DNA of 64,000 nucleotides from Microbacteriaceae bacterium (GTDB lineage Bacteria; Actinomycetota; Actinomycetes; Actinomycetales; Microbacteriaceae), in NCBI GenBank assembly GCA_024639935.1, contig JAHEFZ010000008.1, forward strand, positions 27,240 through 91,239, read 5' to 3'. The notes below the pieces were generated by a model that saw only the letters and a list, made by a program, of their open reading frames with translations, was not told the DNA's origin and ran no database searches. Below are positions 1-9,935 of the stretch, piece after piece; position 1 is the first letter of the stretch, and each line of letters begins with the position of its first letter. The position numbers and the translations under genes are program-made.

Positions 1-680
1 AACCGCCCGAGGGTGGCTAATCCCAAGGTTTCTGACGATAAGCGCATCGTGAAAACACCGGCATCCTGATCGACGACCTCGCTCTCGTGACTCATGAGTT
101 CGTTCGAATTTATCGACATCACCTCGTTTCCACTAAGCCAACGAATCATGTCCACTTCATGAACCCCCATGTCAACAAGAATTCCTCCGGATGTGTTTCG
201 GAACTCTGGAGCGGGTGGGCGGTGGTCCCATTGACTCGCGTGGAGAACGAGAAGGCGACCGAATGTTCCCGCATCGATTCGAGCCTTCAGATTTTGGAGT
301 GCCGGGACGTAGCGACGCCAATATCCGATTTGGAGTCTTGACCGGGAGTCGCCCACTATTTGCTGAATTTCGCTTGCCTCAGCAACGGATAAGCCAGCAG
401 GCTTTTCGCACAAAATGGGTAATCCAGCCGGCGAGAGTTGGCGCACTGCCTCGACGTGAAGAGCGCTCGGAGTAGCGACGAGGAAACCATCGACATCTCC
501 TGCTGCGACGAGAGCCTCCGCGGAATCATGGGTGATGAATCCTTGAGATGACAGTGATGCCGCGACCTCCGCGCGCGGCTCGACGATCGCGGTCACGGTG
601 ACCGTTGCCGACGTCGAAATCGCGGCCAAATGGGTTTGCCCCATTCGACCGGCCCCGACCAGCCCGAGCCTGAACGTCAC
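1..680 (-). CDS. Gfo/Idh/MocA-family oxidoreductase (inositol 2-dehydrogenase-like), C-terminus runs off the window
   Basis: Reverse-strand reading from GTG at 680 gives VTFRLGLVGAGRMGQTHLAAIS...LCEKPAGLS: N-terminal GxGxxG Rossmann motif and EKP motif. Open to the window edge. Confidence 0.85.
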   Translation of the reverse strand, partial: MTFRLGLVGAGRMGQTHLAAISTSATVTVTAIVEPRAEVAASLSSQGFITHDSAEALVAAGDVDGFLVATPSALHVEAVRQLSPAGLPILCEKPAGLSVAEASEIQQIVGDSRSRLQIGYWRRYVPALQNLKARIDAGTFGRLLVLHASQWDHRPPAPEFRNTSGGILVDMGVHEVDMIRWLSGNEVMSINSNELMSHESEVVDQDAGVFTMRLSSETLGLATLGR

Positions 681-681
681 C

Positions 682-1611
682 CTAGACACCCAACGTACGG
701 AGATATTCTCGATTGATTCGCTGGTCGTCGATGGCCTGGGCGAATCGTTCGACTGTGGTGGGGAAAATGTCTTGTTCGACCACGAGCCAACCCTGAAAGT
801 CGCTCGCCATGAGCATCCCAATGAAACGAGCGACGTCAAAGTCGCCGTCACCGAGCCGGGGGAATGCTTCGTTTGCCCAAACTGCAGAGGAAGGTTGTGA
901 CATTCTGACGATTTCGTCGAACACGCTCATAGTGACGTCCTTCAGGTGAACGTGATTCACCCGCGGCGTCCATTTGCGGAAAAAGTCCAGCGGGTCGCCG
1001 CCACCCAACAACTGGTGCCCGGTTTCGAGACAAACATCGATATCGGTCAACTCCAACACCTTTTCAATCTCGGCGGTGGATTCGATAAAAGAGCCTGTTT
1101 CGCAATGCAGAGTGGGCTCGTAGCCTCGTTCACGACATCGCTCAAGCACGCGATTCATTCCGAATACGAACGCGTCCCACTGTTCGTTCGTTAGCCCAGA
1201 ATCGGGATTGCGTGCTCCTGAACCGGGTGCAGAATGCCTCATCTCACTTCCCGCGTCGGCGATTGTCGGCCGTGGGATGGGGGCGTCGGTGAACGCGGCA
1301 ACGGCATCGAAAGTGTCTAACATCGCGTTGAGCTCGGGAATCTGCGACGCGACGCGCTCGGTGTCGTGAAAAGTGAATTCGATATATGCGCCAGCGAGGC
1401 CAAGCCCTCGTTCGGCTAGACGCCGGCCGAGCACTGCGCCGGTGCCCAAGTAACCAACAGGACCCAAATCGATCCCGTCGTAGCCTCCGGCAGCAACTGC
1501 ATCGAGTAACGCGAGGCCATCCGGGACGTTGGGGTCTTTTCCGACGGTCACCTCAAATGCGCCATAACTGACGGGTGCGTTGGCGACATAAATGCCGTTT
1601 TCCTTGGACAC
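682..1611 (-). CDS. Sugar phosphate isomerase/epimerase, xylose-isomerase-like TIM barrel (IolE/IolI-like)
   Basis: 309 aa ORF; CLETGHQLLGGGDPLDFFRKW..VNHVHLKDV metal-site style motifs; adjacent to Gfo/Idh and sugar ABC genes. Confidence 0.85.
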   Translation of the reverse strand: MSKENGIYVANAPVSYGAFEVTVGKDPNVPDGLALLDAVAAGGYDGIDLGPVGYLGTGAVLGRRLAERGLGLAGAYIEFTFHDTERVASQIPELNAMLDTFDAVAAFTDAPIPRPTIADAGSEMRHSAPGSGARNPDSGLTNEQWDAFVFGMNRVLERCRERGYEPTLHCETGSFIESTAEIEKVLELTDIDVCLETGHQLLGGGDPLDFFRKWTPRVNHVHLKDVTMSVFDEIVRMSQPSSAVWANEAFPRLGDGDFDVARFIGMLMASDFQGWLVVEQDIFPTTVERFAQAIDDQRINREYLRTLGV

Positions 1612-1619
1612 TATTCCTG

Positions 1620-2420
1620 CTAACTTTTTCGGGAAGGTCGAGTACCAGGTTTGCGTTCGAGTTCGTTTGCCAATGTCGACATTTCATCCGCGCCGGCCAT
1701 GAGTTTCGTCATCTTCTCGATGGTGAGTTCGCTCTTGTCGAAGTAACCGATGCTCGCCCCGAGTTTCAGAAGAAGGAATTTATCTCCGACCGGATACGCG
1801 TGATTGGGATTGTGGGTGATGAAAACTACGCCGAGACCGCTATCACGCGCCTTGGCGATGTATTTGAGAACGACGCTAGCCTGTTTGACCCCGAGGGCCG
1901 ACGTAGGTTCGTCCAAGATGATTGCTTTTGCACCAAAATAGACGGCCCTCGCTATTGCAACGGCCTGGCGTTCGCCACCGGAAAGTGTCCCGATCGGCTG
2001 CTCGACATCTCGGAGCGATATTCCCATATCGCCCAATTGTTGCTTGGCGATGCTGCGCATCGATGCCGCGTCGAGGCGTTTGAAAATTCCGAAACCCTTT
2101 CGCAGTTCGGAACCGAGGAAAAAGTTCCGCCATACCGGCATGAGCGGTACTACGGCGAGATCTTGATAAACGGTGGCAATTCCCGCATCGAGGGCATCTC
2201 GGGGCGAGGAGAGAATGGTCGTGACACCGTTAACTTTCACGGTGCCCTCGCTCGGCACGTGGACTCCCGACAGTATCTTGATGAGAGTGGATTTTCCCGC
2301 CCCGTTGTCACCGAGGATGCATAGCACTTCGCCCGCGACTACTTCTGCGGAAATTCCTCGGATTGCCAATACGGTCCCGTACGACTTCCCTACATTTACT
2401 ACGGAGAGAATTTCGGTCAC
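1620..2420 (-). CDS. Sugar ABC transporter ATP-binding protein (single ABC domain)
   Basis: Walker [10 protein letters not shown], signature [14 protein letters not shown], Walker [13 protein letters not shown]; 266 aa, one domain only. Confidence 0.93.
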   Translation of the reverse strand: MTEILSVVNVGKSYGTVLAIRGISAEVVAGEVLCILGDNGAGKSTLIKILSGVHVPSEGTVKVNGVTTILSSPRDALDAGIATVYQDLAVVPLMPVWRNFFLGSELRKGFGIFKRLDAASMRSIAKQQLGDMGISLRDVEQPIGTLSGGERQAVAIARAVYFGAKAIILDEPTSALGVKQASVVLKYIAKARDSGLGVVFITHNPNHAYPVGDKFLLLKLGASIGYFDKSELTIEKMTKLMAGADEMSTLANELERKPGTRPSRKS

Positions 2421-3454
2421 GATCGATCCCCCGCTCGGCGGCGAACGTAAAGATTGACGAGAACCGCGAGTAACAAGAGCACTCCAAGGAAAAGCTTCAG
2501 CCAGTTATTGTCCCACTGGGCGAAGACAATCCCTTGAAGGGTCATGCCATAAATCAGGGCACCTACGGCAGCGCCAATTGCGGAACCGTAGCCACCGGTC
2601 AAAAGGCATCCACCGACGACGGCGCAGATCACGTAGCTAAACTCTTGGCCCAATCCGGTTGTCGCTTGGACGGTTGACACTCCAAAGAGCTGTAGCATTC
2701 CGACGAGCCAGCCGGCGGCCGATGTTGCCATGAAAAGCCCCATGCGGACTTTGACAACGGGAATGCCAACTTGGCGAGCGCTCGTGAAGGCGCCACCCAC
2801 GCCAAAAATCCAATTACCGGTCCGCGTTCGCAACAACACCCACGATGCGACGACCGTCACGGCAAGCCACCATACAATCGAAATCTTGATGTCCATACCG
2901 CCAAAATTGAGCGTCGAGCCGAAAATTGCCTTGGCAGATTCGTACCCGGTGACGTCGGGCATCCCTTGGATGGAAACAGTGCCGGTCAACAGCTTCGTGA
3001 TGGCGAGGTTTGCGCCTTGCAGAATAAACAATGCCGCGAGAGTCACGATGAACGAGGGCACGCCTGTTTTCATCGAGATGTAGGCATTTGCGGCTCCGAT
3101 CGATAAGGCAAAACTTAAGGCGAGGATTATGGAGAGCCAAATGTTGATCCCATACTCAGTTGTCATGATGCCGACAATGAGTCCCGTTGCTCCTGTCATC
3201 GCACCGACGGACAGGTCGAACTCACCGCCGATCATCAAGAGTGCGCCAGCGACCGCCAGCACGCCAAAAAGTGAGGAGGAGTATAACCACGTCGATACAC
3301 CAGCGGTGGACAAGAACGCTGTAGTGGTGCTCGAAAAATACGTGAATATCAAGAGCGCGGCAACGGCAGCGCCCACCTCCGGTCGGCGCAAGATGCGAGC
3401 GAACCGACCCGACATGATTTGTCGGTCATCTTTTTGGATGCTGACGGTCGTCAT
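2417..3454 (-). CDS. Sugar ABC transporter permease (RbsC/BPD_transp_2 family)
   Basis: Multi-TM 345 aa protein with [16 protein letters not shown] and [22 protein letters not shown] motifs; 4-nt overlap with the ATPase gene. Confidence 0.93.
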   Translation of the reverse strand: MTTVSIQKDDRQIMSGRFARILRRPEVGAAVAALLIFTYFSSTTTAFLSTAGVSTWLYSSSLFGVLAVAGALLMIGGEFDLSVGAMTGATGLIVGIMTTEYGINIWLSIILALSFALSIGAANAYISMKTGVPSFIVTLAALFILQGANLAITKLLTGTVSIQGMPDVTGYESAKAIFGSTLNFGGMDIKISIVWWLAVTVVASWVLLRTRTGNWIFGVGGAFTSARQVGIPVVKVRMGLFMATSAAGWLVGMLQLFGVSTVQATTGLGQEFSYVICAVVGGCLLTGGYGSAIGAAVGALIYGMTLQGIVFAQWDNNWLKLFLGVLLLLAVLVNLYVRRRAGDRS

Positions 3455-3457
3455 GGT

Positions 3458-4417
3458 TTAGCGGGTTCCGTTCTTGGCGAACTCTGCAACCGAGGCCACG
3501 TTATCCTTTGTCACGTAACCTGGACCCGAATAAATCGGCTCACCACCGCCAACCTCGTTTCCGTTGATCTTGTGGAGGTAGAGGAAGTTCACGGCCAGGT
3601 ACCCCATGAGGTACGGCTGTGCGTCAACAGCAAAGAGAATCTTTCCGGATTCGATGAGCGTGGTGACATCTTCGGAAAGGTCGAACGTCGCGAGCATTGC
3701 GCTGCTTCCCGCTTCGTCCAGCGCTGCCGATGCCGAGACGGCCATCGGGGGGCCGAGGGTAACGACGGCGTCGATGGATGGGTCGGCGAGTAATTTAGCC
3801 TTGACGGTGTTCTGCGCGTCGGCGAGGTTGTTGATGTCAACCTGAACGTTCTCTACAGCACCACCGAGTGTGTCCAGAATTCCACGACAACGATCCTCGA
3901 GTCCAACATTTCCGGCTTCGTGGATAACGCAGATGACGTTCTTTGCCCCGGCGGCCGCAAGCTTTTCTCCAGCGCCTTGACCCGCAATGTATTCGCTCTG
4001 GCCGATGTGAGTCAGGAGACCGAATTCTTTGAACCGTTCCAGACCCGAGTCAACGGAGATTACCGGGATTCCGGCTGCGATGGCGTTGGTGATGGATTCT
4101 TTGAGCCCATCAGGGTTGGCCATCGATACGACAATTCCGTCGACACCTTCGGCGACGGCAGAGTCAATGAGCGAGCTTTGCTTCACGGGGTCGGGATCCG
4201 ATTGATAGGTGACGTTGATTCCGAGGTCTTCTGCTGCCCGGATTTCACCGCTCTTGACGACATCCCAATAGGTGTCGCCAGGGGCACCATGGGTGATGAA
4301 TGCAATATTCACATCAGCGGTAGCACCGGTGTCCGTGGGCGTTGCTGTTGGGCTACAACCGCTCAGGATGAGTGGGATTGCGGCAAGTGCCGCTACCCAG
4401 GCGAGTCGTTTTTTCAT
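3458..4417 (-). CDS. Sugar ABC transporter substrate-binding lipoprotein (periplasmic-binding protein 4 / RbsB-like)
   Basis: Lipobox LILSGC; ITHGAPGDTYWDVVKSG...; C-terminal GGGEPIYSGPGYVTKDNV. Confidence 0.93.
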   Translation of the reverse strand: MKKRLAWVAALAAIPLILSGCSPTATPTDTGATADVNIAFITHGAPGDTYWDVVKSGEIRAAEDLGINVTYQSDPDPVKQSSLIDSAVAEGVDGIVVSMANPDGLKESITNAIAAGIPVISVDSGLERFKEFGLLTHIGQSEYIAGQGAGEKLAAAGAKNVICVIHEAGNVGLEDRCRGILDTLGGAVENVQVDINNLADAQNTVKAKLLADPSIDAVVTLGPPMAVSASAALDEAGSSAMLATFDLSEDVTTLIESGKILFAVDAQPYLMGYLAVNFLYLHKINGNEVGGGEPIYSGPGYVTKDNVASVAEFAKNGTR

Positions 4418-4524
4418 CGTGAAATGCTCCTTTACATTTTGTGATTTAACGGTGTGCGCGATTCGAACCCTTTACCATCTCCGCAGGCGGCGGAGGGGTA
4501 GAGGGCGTTGGTGCACATGCTCGG

Positions 4525-4530
4525 AATATA
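4525..4530 (-). promoter_or_regulatory. Candidate -10 box TATATT of the minus-strand sugar ABC operon
   Basis: Reverse strand reads TGAAACGTTTCAGGTGTATATT, upstream of the binding-protein gene. Confidence 0.45.
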
Positions 4531-4534
4531 CACC

Positions 4535-4546
4535 TGAAACGTTTCA
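4535..4546. promoter_or_regulatory. LacI-family operator palindrome TGAAACGTTTCA
   Basis: Perfect 12-bp palindrome with the central CG typical of LacI-family operators, between the ABC operon and the lacI-type gene, 4 bp from a -10-like TATATT. Confidence 0.75.
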
Positions 4547-4617
4547 TTTGTCTCTCCTTGGACGGAAAGTTATCACGTCGTCGCACCATTTCGGTTTCAT
4601 CCTGCTCACCAACCAAA

Positions 4618-5652
4618 TTAGGTGTTTGCAGATTTGCCAAGTCGCGACACTGTCGTTGACTCGCGGATAACCAGCGACGGTTGGAAAACCAGCTGTTTTG
4701 GATGGGAGCCTGCGTTGCTATCTGATTCCTCGATGAGAAGTTTCACAGCGTGCTTCCCGATGTCCGCTGAGGGTTGTCGAATTGAGCTCAGGGGAATGAT
4801 GGCCATTTCGGCAAAGGAGATGTCGTCATAGCCGATGAGTGCAAGATCTCGTGGAATCGAAATACCCGGTGACACAACAACTGCCTGCATAACCCCAATC
4901 GCGAGCAAGTCGTTGGCAGCAAAAATCGCGTCGGGCCGGTCGTGAATCGGACGCGCGATGATCTCTTCCCCAATTCGACGACCTTCGAGGACCGTCAGAC
5001 TGTCCGTCTCGAGAACTTCGAGCGACACGTCGTGATGATTTTTGACGGCCTTGAGGGCTCCCTTGAGGCGCTCGCCAATGGGAAAGTCGCTGAGCGGCCC
5101 ACCTGCAAACGCGATGCGGCGCCTGCCGGTCTCGATGAGATGCGTGACGGCCATTGCACCTCCAGCGACGTCATCAACGGACACTGAGCTGATTGACTTG
5201 TCTCTGGATTTCTGGTCAACCACGACGATAGCGTTCCCTCGGTTTTTCATCTCTCGCAGAGTTTCGAGGTCGATACCGACCGGGGTTACGAGAACGCCGA
5301 GGACTCTCTGTTCTTCGAAAAGACCAAGAATGAATTTTTCACGTTCGCTGTCATCATCTGAATCCGCGATGAGGATCCCGAGTTGGTTCTCCGCGGCAGC
5401 GTCCTCTGCTCCTCGCGTCAGCTCGGCAAAGAAGGGGTTACGAATGTCCTGAACAATCACACCGATTCCTCGGCTTCGACCAGCGCGTAGTTGGCGCGCC
5501 GCGTCGTTCCGCACATACCCGAGTCGCTGGATTGCGTCCTTGACTTTTTTCACGTTGTGGGGTGCAACGTTGTGAGGATTGTTGAGGACGTTCGAGACAG
5601 TACCCAGAGAAACTCCCGCTTCGCGCGCCACTTCTCTCACGCTGACCGCCAT
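4618..5652 (-). CDS. LacI-family transcriptional regulator
   Basis: N-terminal HTH VREVAREAGVSLGTVSNVLNNPHNV and periplasmic-binding-like domain. Confidence 0.95.
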   Translation of the reverse strand: MAVSVREVAREAGVSLGTVSNVLNNPHNVAPHNVKKVKDAIQRLGYVRNDAARQLRAGRSRGIGVIVQDIRNPFFAELTRGAEDAAAENQLGILIADSDDDSEREKFILGLFEEQRVLGVLVTPVGIDLETLREMKNRGNAIVVVDQKSRDKSISSVSVDDVAGGAMAVTHLIETGRRRIAFAGGPLSDFPIGERLKGALKAVKNHHDVSLEVLETDSLTVLEGRRIGEEIIARPIHDRPDAIFAANDLLAIGVMQAVVVSPGISIPRDLALIGYDDISFAEMAIIPLSSIRQPSADIGKHAVKLLIEESDSNAGSHPKQLVFQPSLVIRESTTVSRLGKSANT

Positions 5653-5727
5653 GCGCTGATCCCCTTTGTTCTCTTAGCAGTGTAGGTAACTTATGCGGTT
5701 GACGGACAGGTCCAGGTTGCAAAAAAT

Positions 5728-6684
5728 TTAGTCCACGGTGAGAGGACTCACCGTTCCGCCATCGATTTCGAGGCGGAACGCACCCAGGAGGTCATGGAGC
5801 GGCTGGGGCCCGATTCCCAGAACCGATTTGGTGTGCTCGTTAGCGAGGCTTGAATCCACGGGGACTGGGCCCGGAAACAGCTCCGCAGCCGGAGGCTCTC
5901 CTTCGGTAATCAAATGCCGCGGCAGGTCGAACACGTCGCACGCCGCATACGCCAAATCCATGCGGGTGACGGCAGTGTCGCCGACGAGGTGAAATGTGCC
6001 TGTCGCATCCCGCTCGATGATTCTCGAGATTTGTGCCCCTGCTTCGGATGCGAGGGATGGAGTCGTGATCTGGTTGACGTTCGGTCCGCCCCACACCTGA
6101 AATTCATTACCTGCACGAAGCGACCGCACGAGGGTGTCGACGTAAAACCCAAATCCGACATCCTGCAACCGCGGCGCTTCGGCGATGCGATGACGCCCCA
6201 TCACTCCAGCGACCCGAGCGACGACCCCCCGACCGTCCAATGAGCTGTGAACGGCTTGCTCAGCGAGACTTTTCAGAAAACCGTAATAGTTGATGGCGTT
6301 GCCATGATTGGATTCGAGTTCACGATGTCCCGTGCCGTCCATAACCCAGTCCGTCGAAATGAAAATGAACTTTTGGCCTTTGGAGTCCGCGATCCGAGCG
6401 AGCCGTTCGGTCAGTACGACGTAATTGTCGTAGGCGGCTTCCCTGTCGTTGAGGAGGCGCCGAAAGTCGTCCGCGATCGCGCAGTGAACGACCGCGTCTG
6501 CGTCGTCGAGTGCGCGGGAAATCGATTCGTCGGACGAATAGTTGACGTCAACTAAAGGCCACGTCGCGGTGTAGCTGGATCCGTTTCGCGTGAGACCGAC
6601 GACTGAGTGCCCTAACAGGCCTAGGGCTTCGGAGATATTGCTGCCGACGAATCCCGTCGAGCCGGTTACCGCGATGCGTGCCAT
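5728..6684 (-). CDS. NAD-dependent epimerase/dehydratase (RmlD-like SDR)
   Basis: MARIAVTGSTGFVGSNISEALG Rossmann start; start set at internal Met 6684, the ORF extends to 6735. Confidence 0.82.
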   Translation of the reverse strand: MARIAVTGSTGFVGSNISEALGLLGHSVVGLTRNGSSYTATWPLVDVNYSSDESISRALDDADAVVHCAIADDFRRLLNDREAAYDNYVVLTERLARIADSKGQKFIFISTDWVMDGTGHRELESNHGNAINYYGFLKSLAEQAVHSSLDGRGVVARVAGVMGRHRIAEAPRLQDVGFGFYVDTLVRSLRAGNEFQVWGGPNVNQITTPSLASEAGAQISRIIERDATGTFHLVGDTAVTRMDLAYAACDVFDLPRHLITEGEPPAAELFPGPVPVDSSLANEHTKSVLGIGPQPLHDLLGAFRLEIDGGTVSPLTVD

Positions 6685-6722
6685 GGGGCCTCCCTCGGTT
6701 TCGAACGTATCTATATTGTAGA

Positions 6723-6736
6723 TTTGTCCTAACAAA
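6723..6736. promoter_or_regulatory. Inverted repeat TTTGT-CCTA-ACAAA, candidate GntR-type operator
   Basis: Perfect 5-bp arms, 4-bp spacer; core TTGTCCTAACAA matches TTGTACGAACAA at the gntR-type promoter at 10 of 12 positions. Confidence 0.45.
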
Positions 6737-6749
6737 AGAAAGGAACGCT

Positions 6750-7757
6750 GTGAGCGATCTTAACATCGGACTCATCGGTTCGGGCCGAATCGGGCAGGTT
6801 CATGCGGGCAGTATCGCCGACACCAAGGGCGCTAACCTCGCATGGATCTGTGACCCGTTCATTGACGGTGCGTCAACACTTGCAGCGGAGTTTGGGGGGA
6901 AGGTCACGGCGGACCCCGAGGACGTATTTAATTCGGGCGAGGTGGACGTCATTGTGGTGGCATCGCCCACCCCCACCCACCTCGACATGATTGACCGAGC
7001 GATTGATGCCGGAATTCACGTCCTGTGCGAAAAGCCGATTGACCTCGACATCGCCAAGGTCGAAGTTCTTCGCGACAAGGCAAACGCGGCGAAGGTTCAC
7101 ATCGCGATCGGATTTAATCGACGGTTTGACCCTCAATTTGAGTCGATTCAGAAACGCGTTGCCGCGGGTGAAGCCGGAAAACTTGAGCAGCTCGTCATAC
7201 TTTCCCGCGACCCCGGACCAGCACCGCGCGCGTACATCGCCGTGTCGGGAGGAATCTTCCGTGACATGACCATCCACGACTTCGACATGGCGCGCTATTT
7301 TGTGCCCGACATCGTCGACGTGTACGCGGCCGGAACAAACGTTTTCAGTGACGACATCAAAGCCGAGAACGACTTCGACTCGGTGTCGGTCACGATGCGC
7401 GGTCGGGATGGCGAACTCATCGTCATTGTCAACTCACGTCACTCGGCATACGGCTATGACCAGCGCCTCGAGGCGTTCGGTGACAAGGCGATGTTTCACG
7501 CGCACAACGTTTCACCGACGACAGTTCAAAAGTACGATGCGACGGGAACAGGACAGGCCGAGCCGTTCATCGACGCCTTCCTCGTTCGGTACGCGGTGTC
7601 GTATCGCCGCGAACTCGCGCTTTTCCTTGACGGGATTCGCGACGGGAAAAACTACAACCCGACGTTCGACGACGGCCGCGCCGCGTTGATACTCGCTGAC
7701 GCTGCCACGGAATCGGCTCGAACGGGCAAGTCCGTGTCCGTTGACGGCAGGCTCTAA
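6750..7757 (+). CDS. iolG: Gfo/Idh/MocA-family oxidoreductase, inositol 2-dehydrogenase-like
   Basis: GTG start after AAAGGAA; VSDLNIGLIGSGRIGQVHAGS, VLCEKPIDLD, RRFDPQF motifs. Confidence 0.85.
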   Translation: MSDLNIGLIGSGRIGQVHAGSIADTKGANLAWICDPFIDGASTLAAEFGGKVTADPEDVFNSGEVDVIVVASPTPTHLDMIDRAIDAGIHVLCEKPIDLDIAKVEVLRDKANAAKVHIAIGFNRRFDPQFESIQKRVAAGEAGKLEQLVILSRDPGPAPRAYIAVSGGIFRDMTIHDFDMARYFVPDIVDVYAAGTNVFSDDIKAENDFDSVSVTMRGRDGELIVIVNSRHSAYGYDQRLEAFGDKAMFHAHNVSPTTVQKYDATGTGQAEPFIDAFLVRYAVSYRRELALFLDGIRDGKNYNPTFDDGRAALILADAATESARTGKSVSVDGRL

Positions 7758-7772
7758 GAGTGAATGGCAAAC

Positions 7773-7794
7773 GGCCCGAGAATGTACTCGGGCC
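7773..7794. terminator. Hairpin between convergent genes
   Basis: GGCCCGAG-AATGTA-CTCGGGCC perfect 8-bp stem. Confidence 0.6.
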
Positions 7795-7809
7795 TATTGC
7801 CCTTGATCG

Positions 7810-8682
7810 CTATTCGCCCAGCAGAGAACGAAGATAGGTGACGCTCGCGCGTGCGTCGATGATGGGACCCTCGCCGGCTGCGGGCTCAGCGGTAACAACA
7901 AAGTCCTGCTCGAGCACGTACCAGCCGGTGAAACCCGCAGCCTCGAGAGAGCGCACAATTTCCGCAACATCTACGTCACCCTGACCAAGCGGAACATACA
8001 TCCCGGCGGCGACTCCCTCGTAATAGGTCCATTCGCCGGATTTCACCTTGTTGGCCAAGGCAAGGCTGACATCTTTTGCGTGCACGTGTTTGACTCGATT
8101 GGCGTGATCGCGCGCAAAGGTGACGGGGTCGGCTCCGCCGATGAGCATATGACCCGTATCCAGGCAGAAACCTATTGATGTTCCGGCTAGAACCCGCGCG
8201 ACGTCCTCTGCCGATTCGATGATCGTACCCATGTGGGGGTGAAGGACCGCGAGAATGCCGTATTCGGCGGCGAGTGCCTCTAGTTCAGTGAGGTTGGTGA
8301 ACAACGTCTGCCACTGAGCATCACTGAGGACGGGTCGACTGTCGTAACCTTCACTTCCGCTACTCGCGGCGAAAACCATCACCTCGGCGCCAGCAGCTTC
8401 GAACACCTCGAGTTCAGCGAGGATTTCGGGTTTCGGGTCGTGAGTTTCGTCGTGAAGAAGGACGGGCACGAATCCACCCACGGCGGAAAGTCCATGTTCG
8501 CGAAGTGTTGCAACCCTAGCCTTGGCTTCGATGGGCAGGAATCCCAGTGGGCCGAATTCACAGGCGCTGTATCCGAGTTGGGTCATCTCACTGAGGACTC
8601 GATCTTGACTCATTTGGTGGCCCCAGCCGGACACTTCTATGACACCCCACGAAATTGGTGCCCCAGCAATCTTTGCGCTCAT
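7810..8682 (-). CDS. Sugar phosphate isomerase/epimerase (TIM barrel), paralog of 682-1611
   Basis: AGAPISWGVIEVSG..., CLDTGHMLIGGADPVTFARDHANRVKHVHAKDV. Confidence 0.87.
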   Translation of the reverse strand: MSAKIAGAPISWGVIEVSGWGHQMSQDRVLSEMTQLGYSACEFGPLGFLPIEAKARVATLREHGLSAVGGFVPVLLHDETHDPKPEILAELEVFEAAGAEVMVFAASSGSEGYDSRPVLSDAQWQTLFTNLTELEALAAEYGILAVLHPHMGTIIESAEDVARVLAGTSIGFCLDTGHMLIGGADPVTFARDHANRVKHVHAKDVSLALANKVKSGEWTYYEGVAAGMYVPLGQGDVDVAEIVRSLEAAGFTGWYVLEQDFVVTAEPAAGEGPIIDARASVTYLRSLLGE

Positions 8683-8861
8683 GACGGGTGTCTTCCTTTC
8701 AGTGATTCGACCACGACGTCGAAACCTGCGAACTGAAATCGATTCCGAAAAATTGCCGAATTAAATGATACAACTGTCGTTTGATATGACATAGTTAACC
8801 TTGTCGTGTATCGCCCTAGGTGCACGAAGGACAATTAAAAACTCAAGGAAGAGAGGCTTCA

Positions 8862-9836
8862 ATGTCCTGGAAGAAATTTGCGGTAATCGCCGCAGTATCA
8901 TCGCTCGCTCTCGCGGGCTGTGCAGCGACCGGTGGCGACACCGCTCCCGCTGCCGGTGGTGACAACGCTGACATCAAGATCTGTGTCTACACGCACGGTG
9001 ACGGTGGCACGTTCTGGTCAGTCGCTCAGAAGGGTGCCGAAGCTGCAGCTGCAGACCTCGGTGTCACTCTTGACTACCAAGGTTCGACGAACGACTCGGC
9101 AAAGCAGGCTTCGACTATTGAAGCTGGCATTTCGGGTGGTTGCTCGGGTATCGCCGCTTCGGCTCCCGATGCTGATGCCATCAAGGACGCAATGCTCGCC
9201 GCACACGACGCTGGCATCCCCACCGTCACGATGAACTCCGGTTCGTCGGTGTTCCGCGACCTCGGTGCATTCACGCACGTTGGTCAGGACGAAATCGTTG
9301 CTGGACGTGAAGCTGGCCTTCGCTTCAACGACCTCGGTGCAACCAAGATTCTCTGCCCCATCCAGGAAGCAGCGAACTCTGGTTTGACCGACCGTTGTGC
9401 AGGAGCTCGTGAGACCTTTGCCGGTGAAGTTATTGACTTCAACATCGACGGTGGACTCGCTGATCTCGCTGGTTCGGCTACCAAGATCCAGGCTGCACTC
9501 GAGGCCGACCCGGCCATCGATGGCATCTTCGCGCTCAACGCAGACATCGCAACCGGTGCAGCACTTGTTGCTTCGGAAGCCACTGGTCGCAACGCGATCA
9601 TCGGAACCGTCGACATGTCGGCTGATGCACTCACCGCTATCAAGGACGGAAAGATGGCCTTCGCCGTAGACCAGCAGCAGTACGCGCAGGGCTACATGTC
9701 GGTCGTTCTCTTGTTCCTCAACATCACCAACGCTCACGAGCTTGGCGGTGGACTCCCCATCTACACCGGCCCCGGTTTCGTTACCGCGGACAACGTAGAC
9801 AAGGTCATGGAACTGGTTGCGGCAGGTACGCGCTAG
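8862..9836 (+). CDS. Sugar ABC transporter substrate-binding lipoprotein, paralog of 3458-4417
   Basis: MSWKKFAVIAAVSSLALAGCAA lipoprotein signal; GGGLPIYTGPGFVTADNV C-terminus. Confidence 0.93.
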   Translation: MSWKKFAVIAAVSSLALAGCAATGGDTAPAAGGDNADIKICVYTHGDGGTFWSVAQKGAEAAAADLGVTLDYQGSTNDSAKQASTIEAGISGGCSGIAASAPDADAIKDAMLAAHDAGIPTVTMNSGSSVFRDLGAFTHVGQDEIVAGREAGLRFNDLGATKILCPIQEAANSGLTDRCAGARETFAGEVIDFNIDGGLADLAGSATKIQAALEADPAIDGIFALNADIATGAALVASEATGRNAIIGTVDMSADALTAIKDGKMAFAVDQQQYAQGYMSVVLLFLNITNAHELGGGLPIYTGPGFVTADNVDKVMELVAAGTR

Positions 9837-9857
9837 TCTCTAGCAACACAAAAGCGG

Positions 9858-9889
9858 GCGGCTGGCGCAGGGAAACCGGCGCCAGCCGC
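9858..9889 (+). terminator. Intra-operon hairpin between binding protein and permease genes
   Basis: GCGGCTGGCGC-AGGGAAACCG-GCGCCAGCCGC, 11-bp perfect stem followed by CTCCTTTATT. Confidence 0.6.
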
Positions 9890-9935
9890 TCTCCTTTATT
9901 ACGAGAACTACTGAACGAGAAAGGTGGAGTCAACG

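Noticed and set aside
4450-4520. tRNA-like T-loop (GGGTTCGAATCG on minus) with nearby CTCCGC/GCGGAG hairpin
   Set aside because: No complementary T-stem, acceptor stem or D arm could be paired; probably a chance match in the 5' UTR.
6678-6749. N-terminal extension of the iolG-like ORF
   Set aside because: Family homology starts at VSDLNIGLIGSGRIG after an RBS; the extension overlaps the divergent SDR gene's start.
8760-8815. GATACA...TGTATC separated inverted elements upstream of the right-module binding protein
   Set aside because: Arms are short and spaced by about 35 bp, and do not match the TTGTN4ACAA motif; not strong enough to call an operator.
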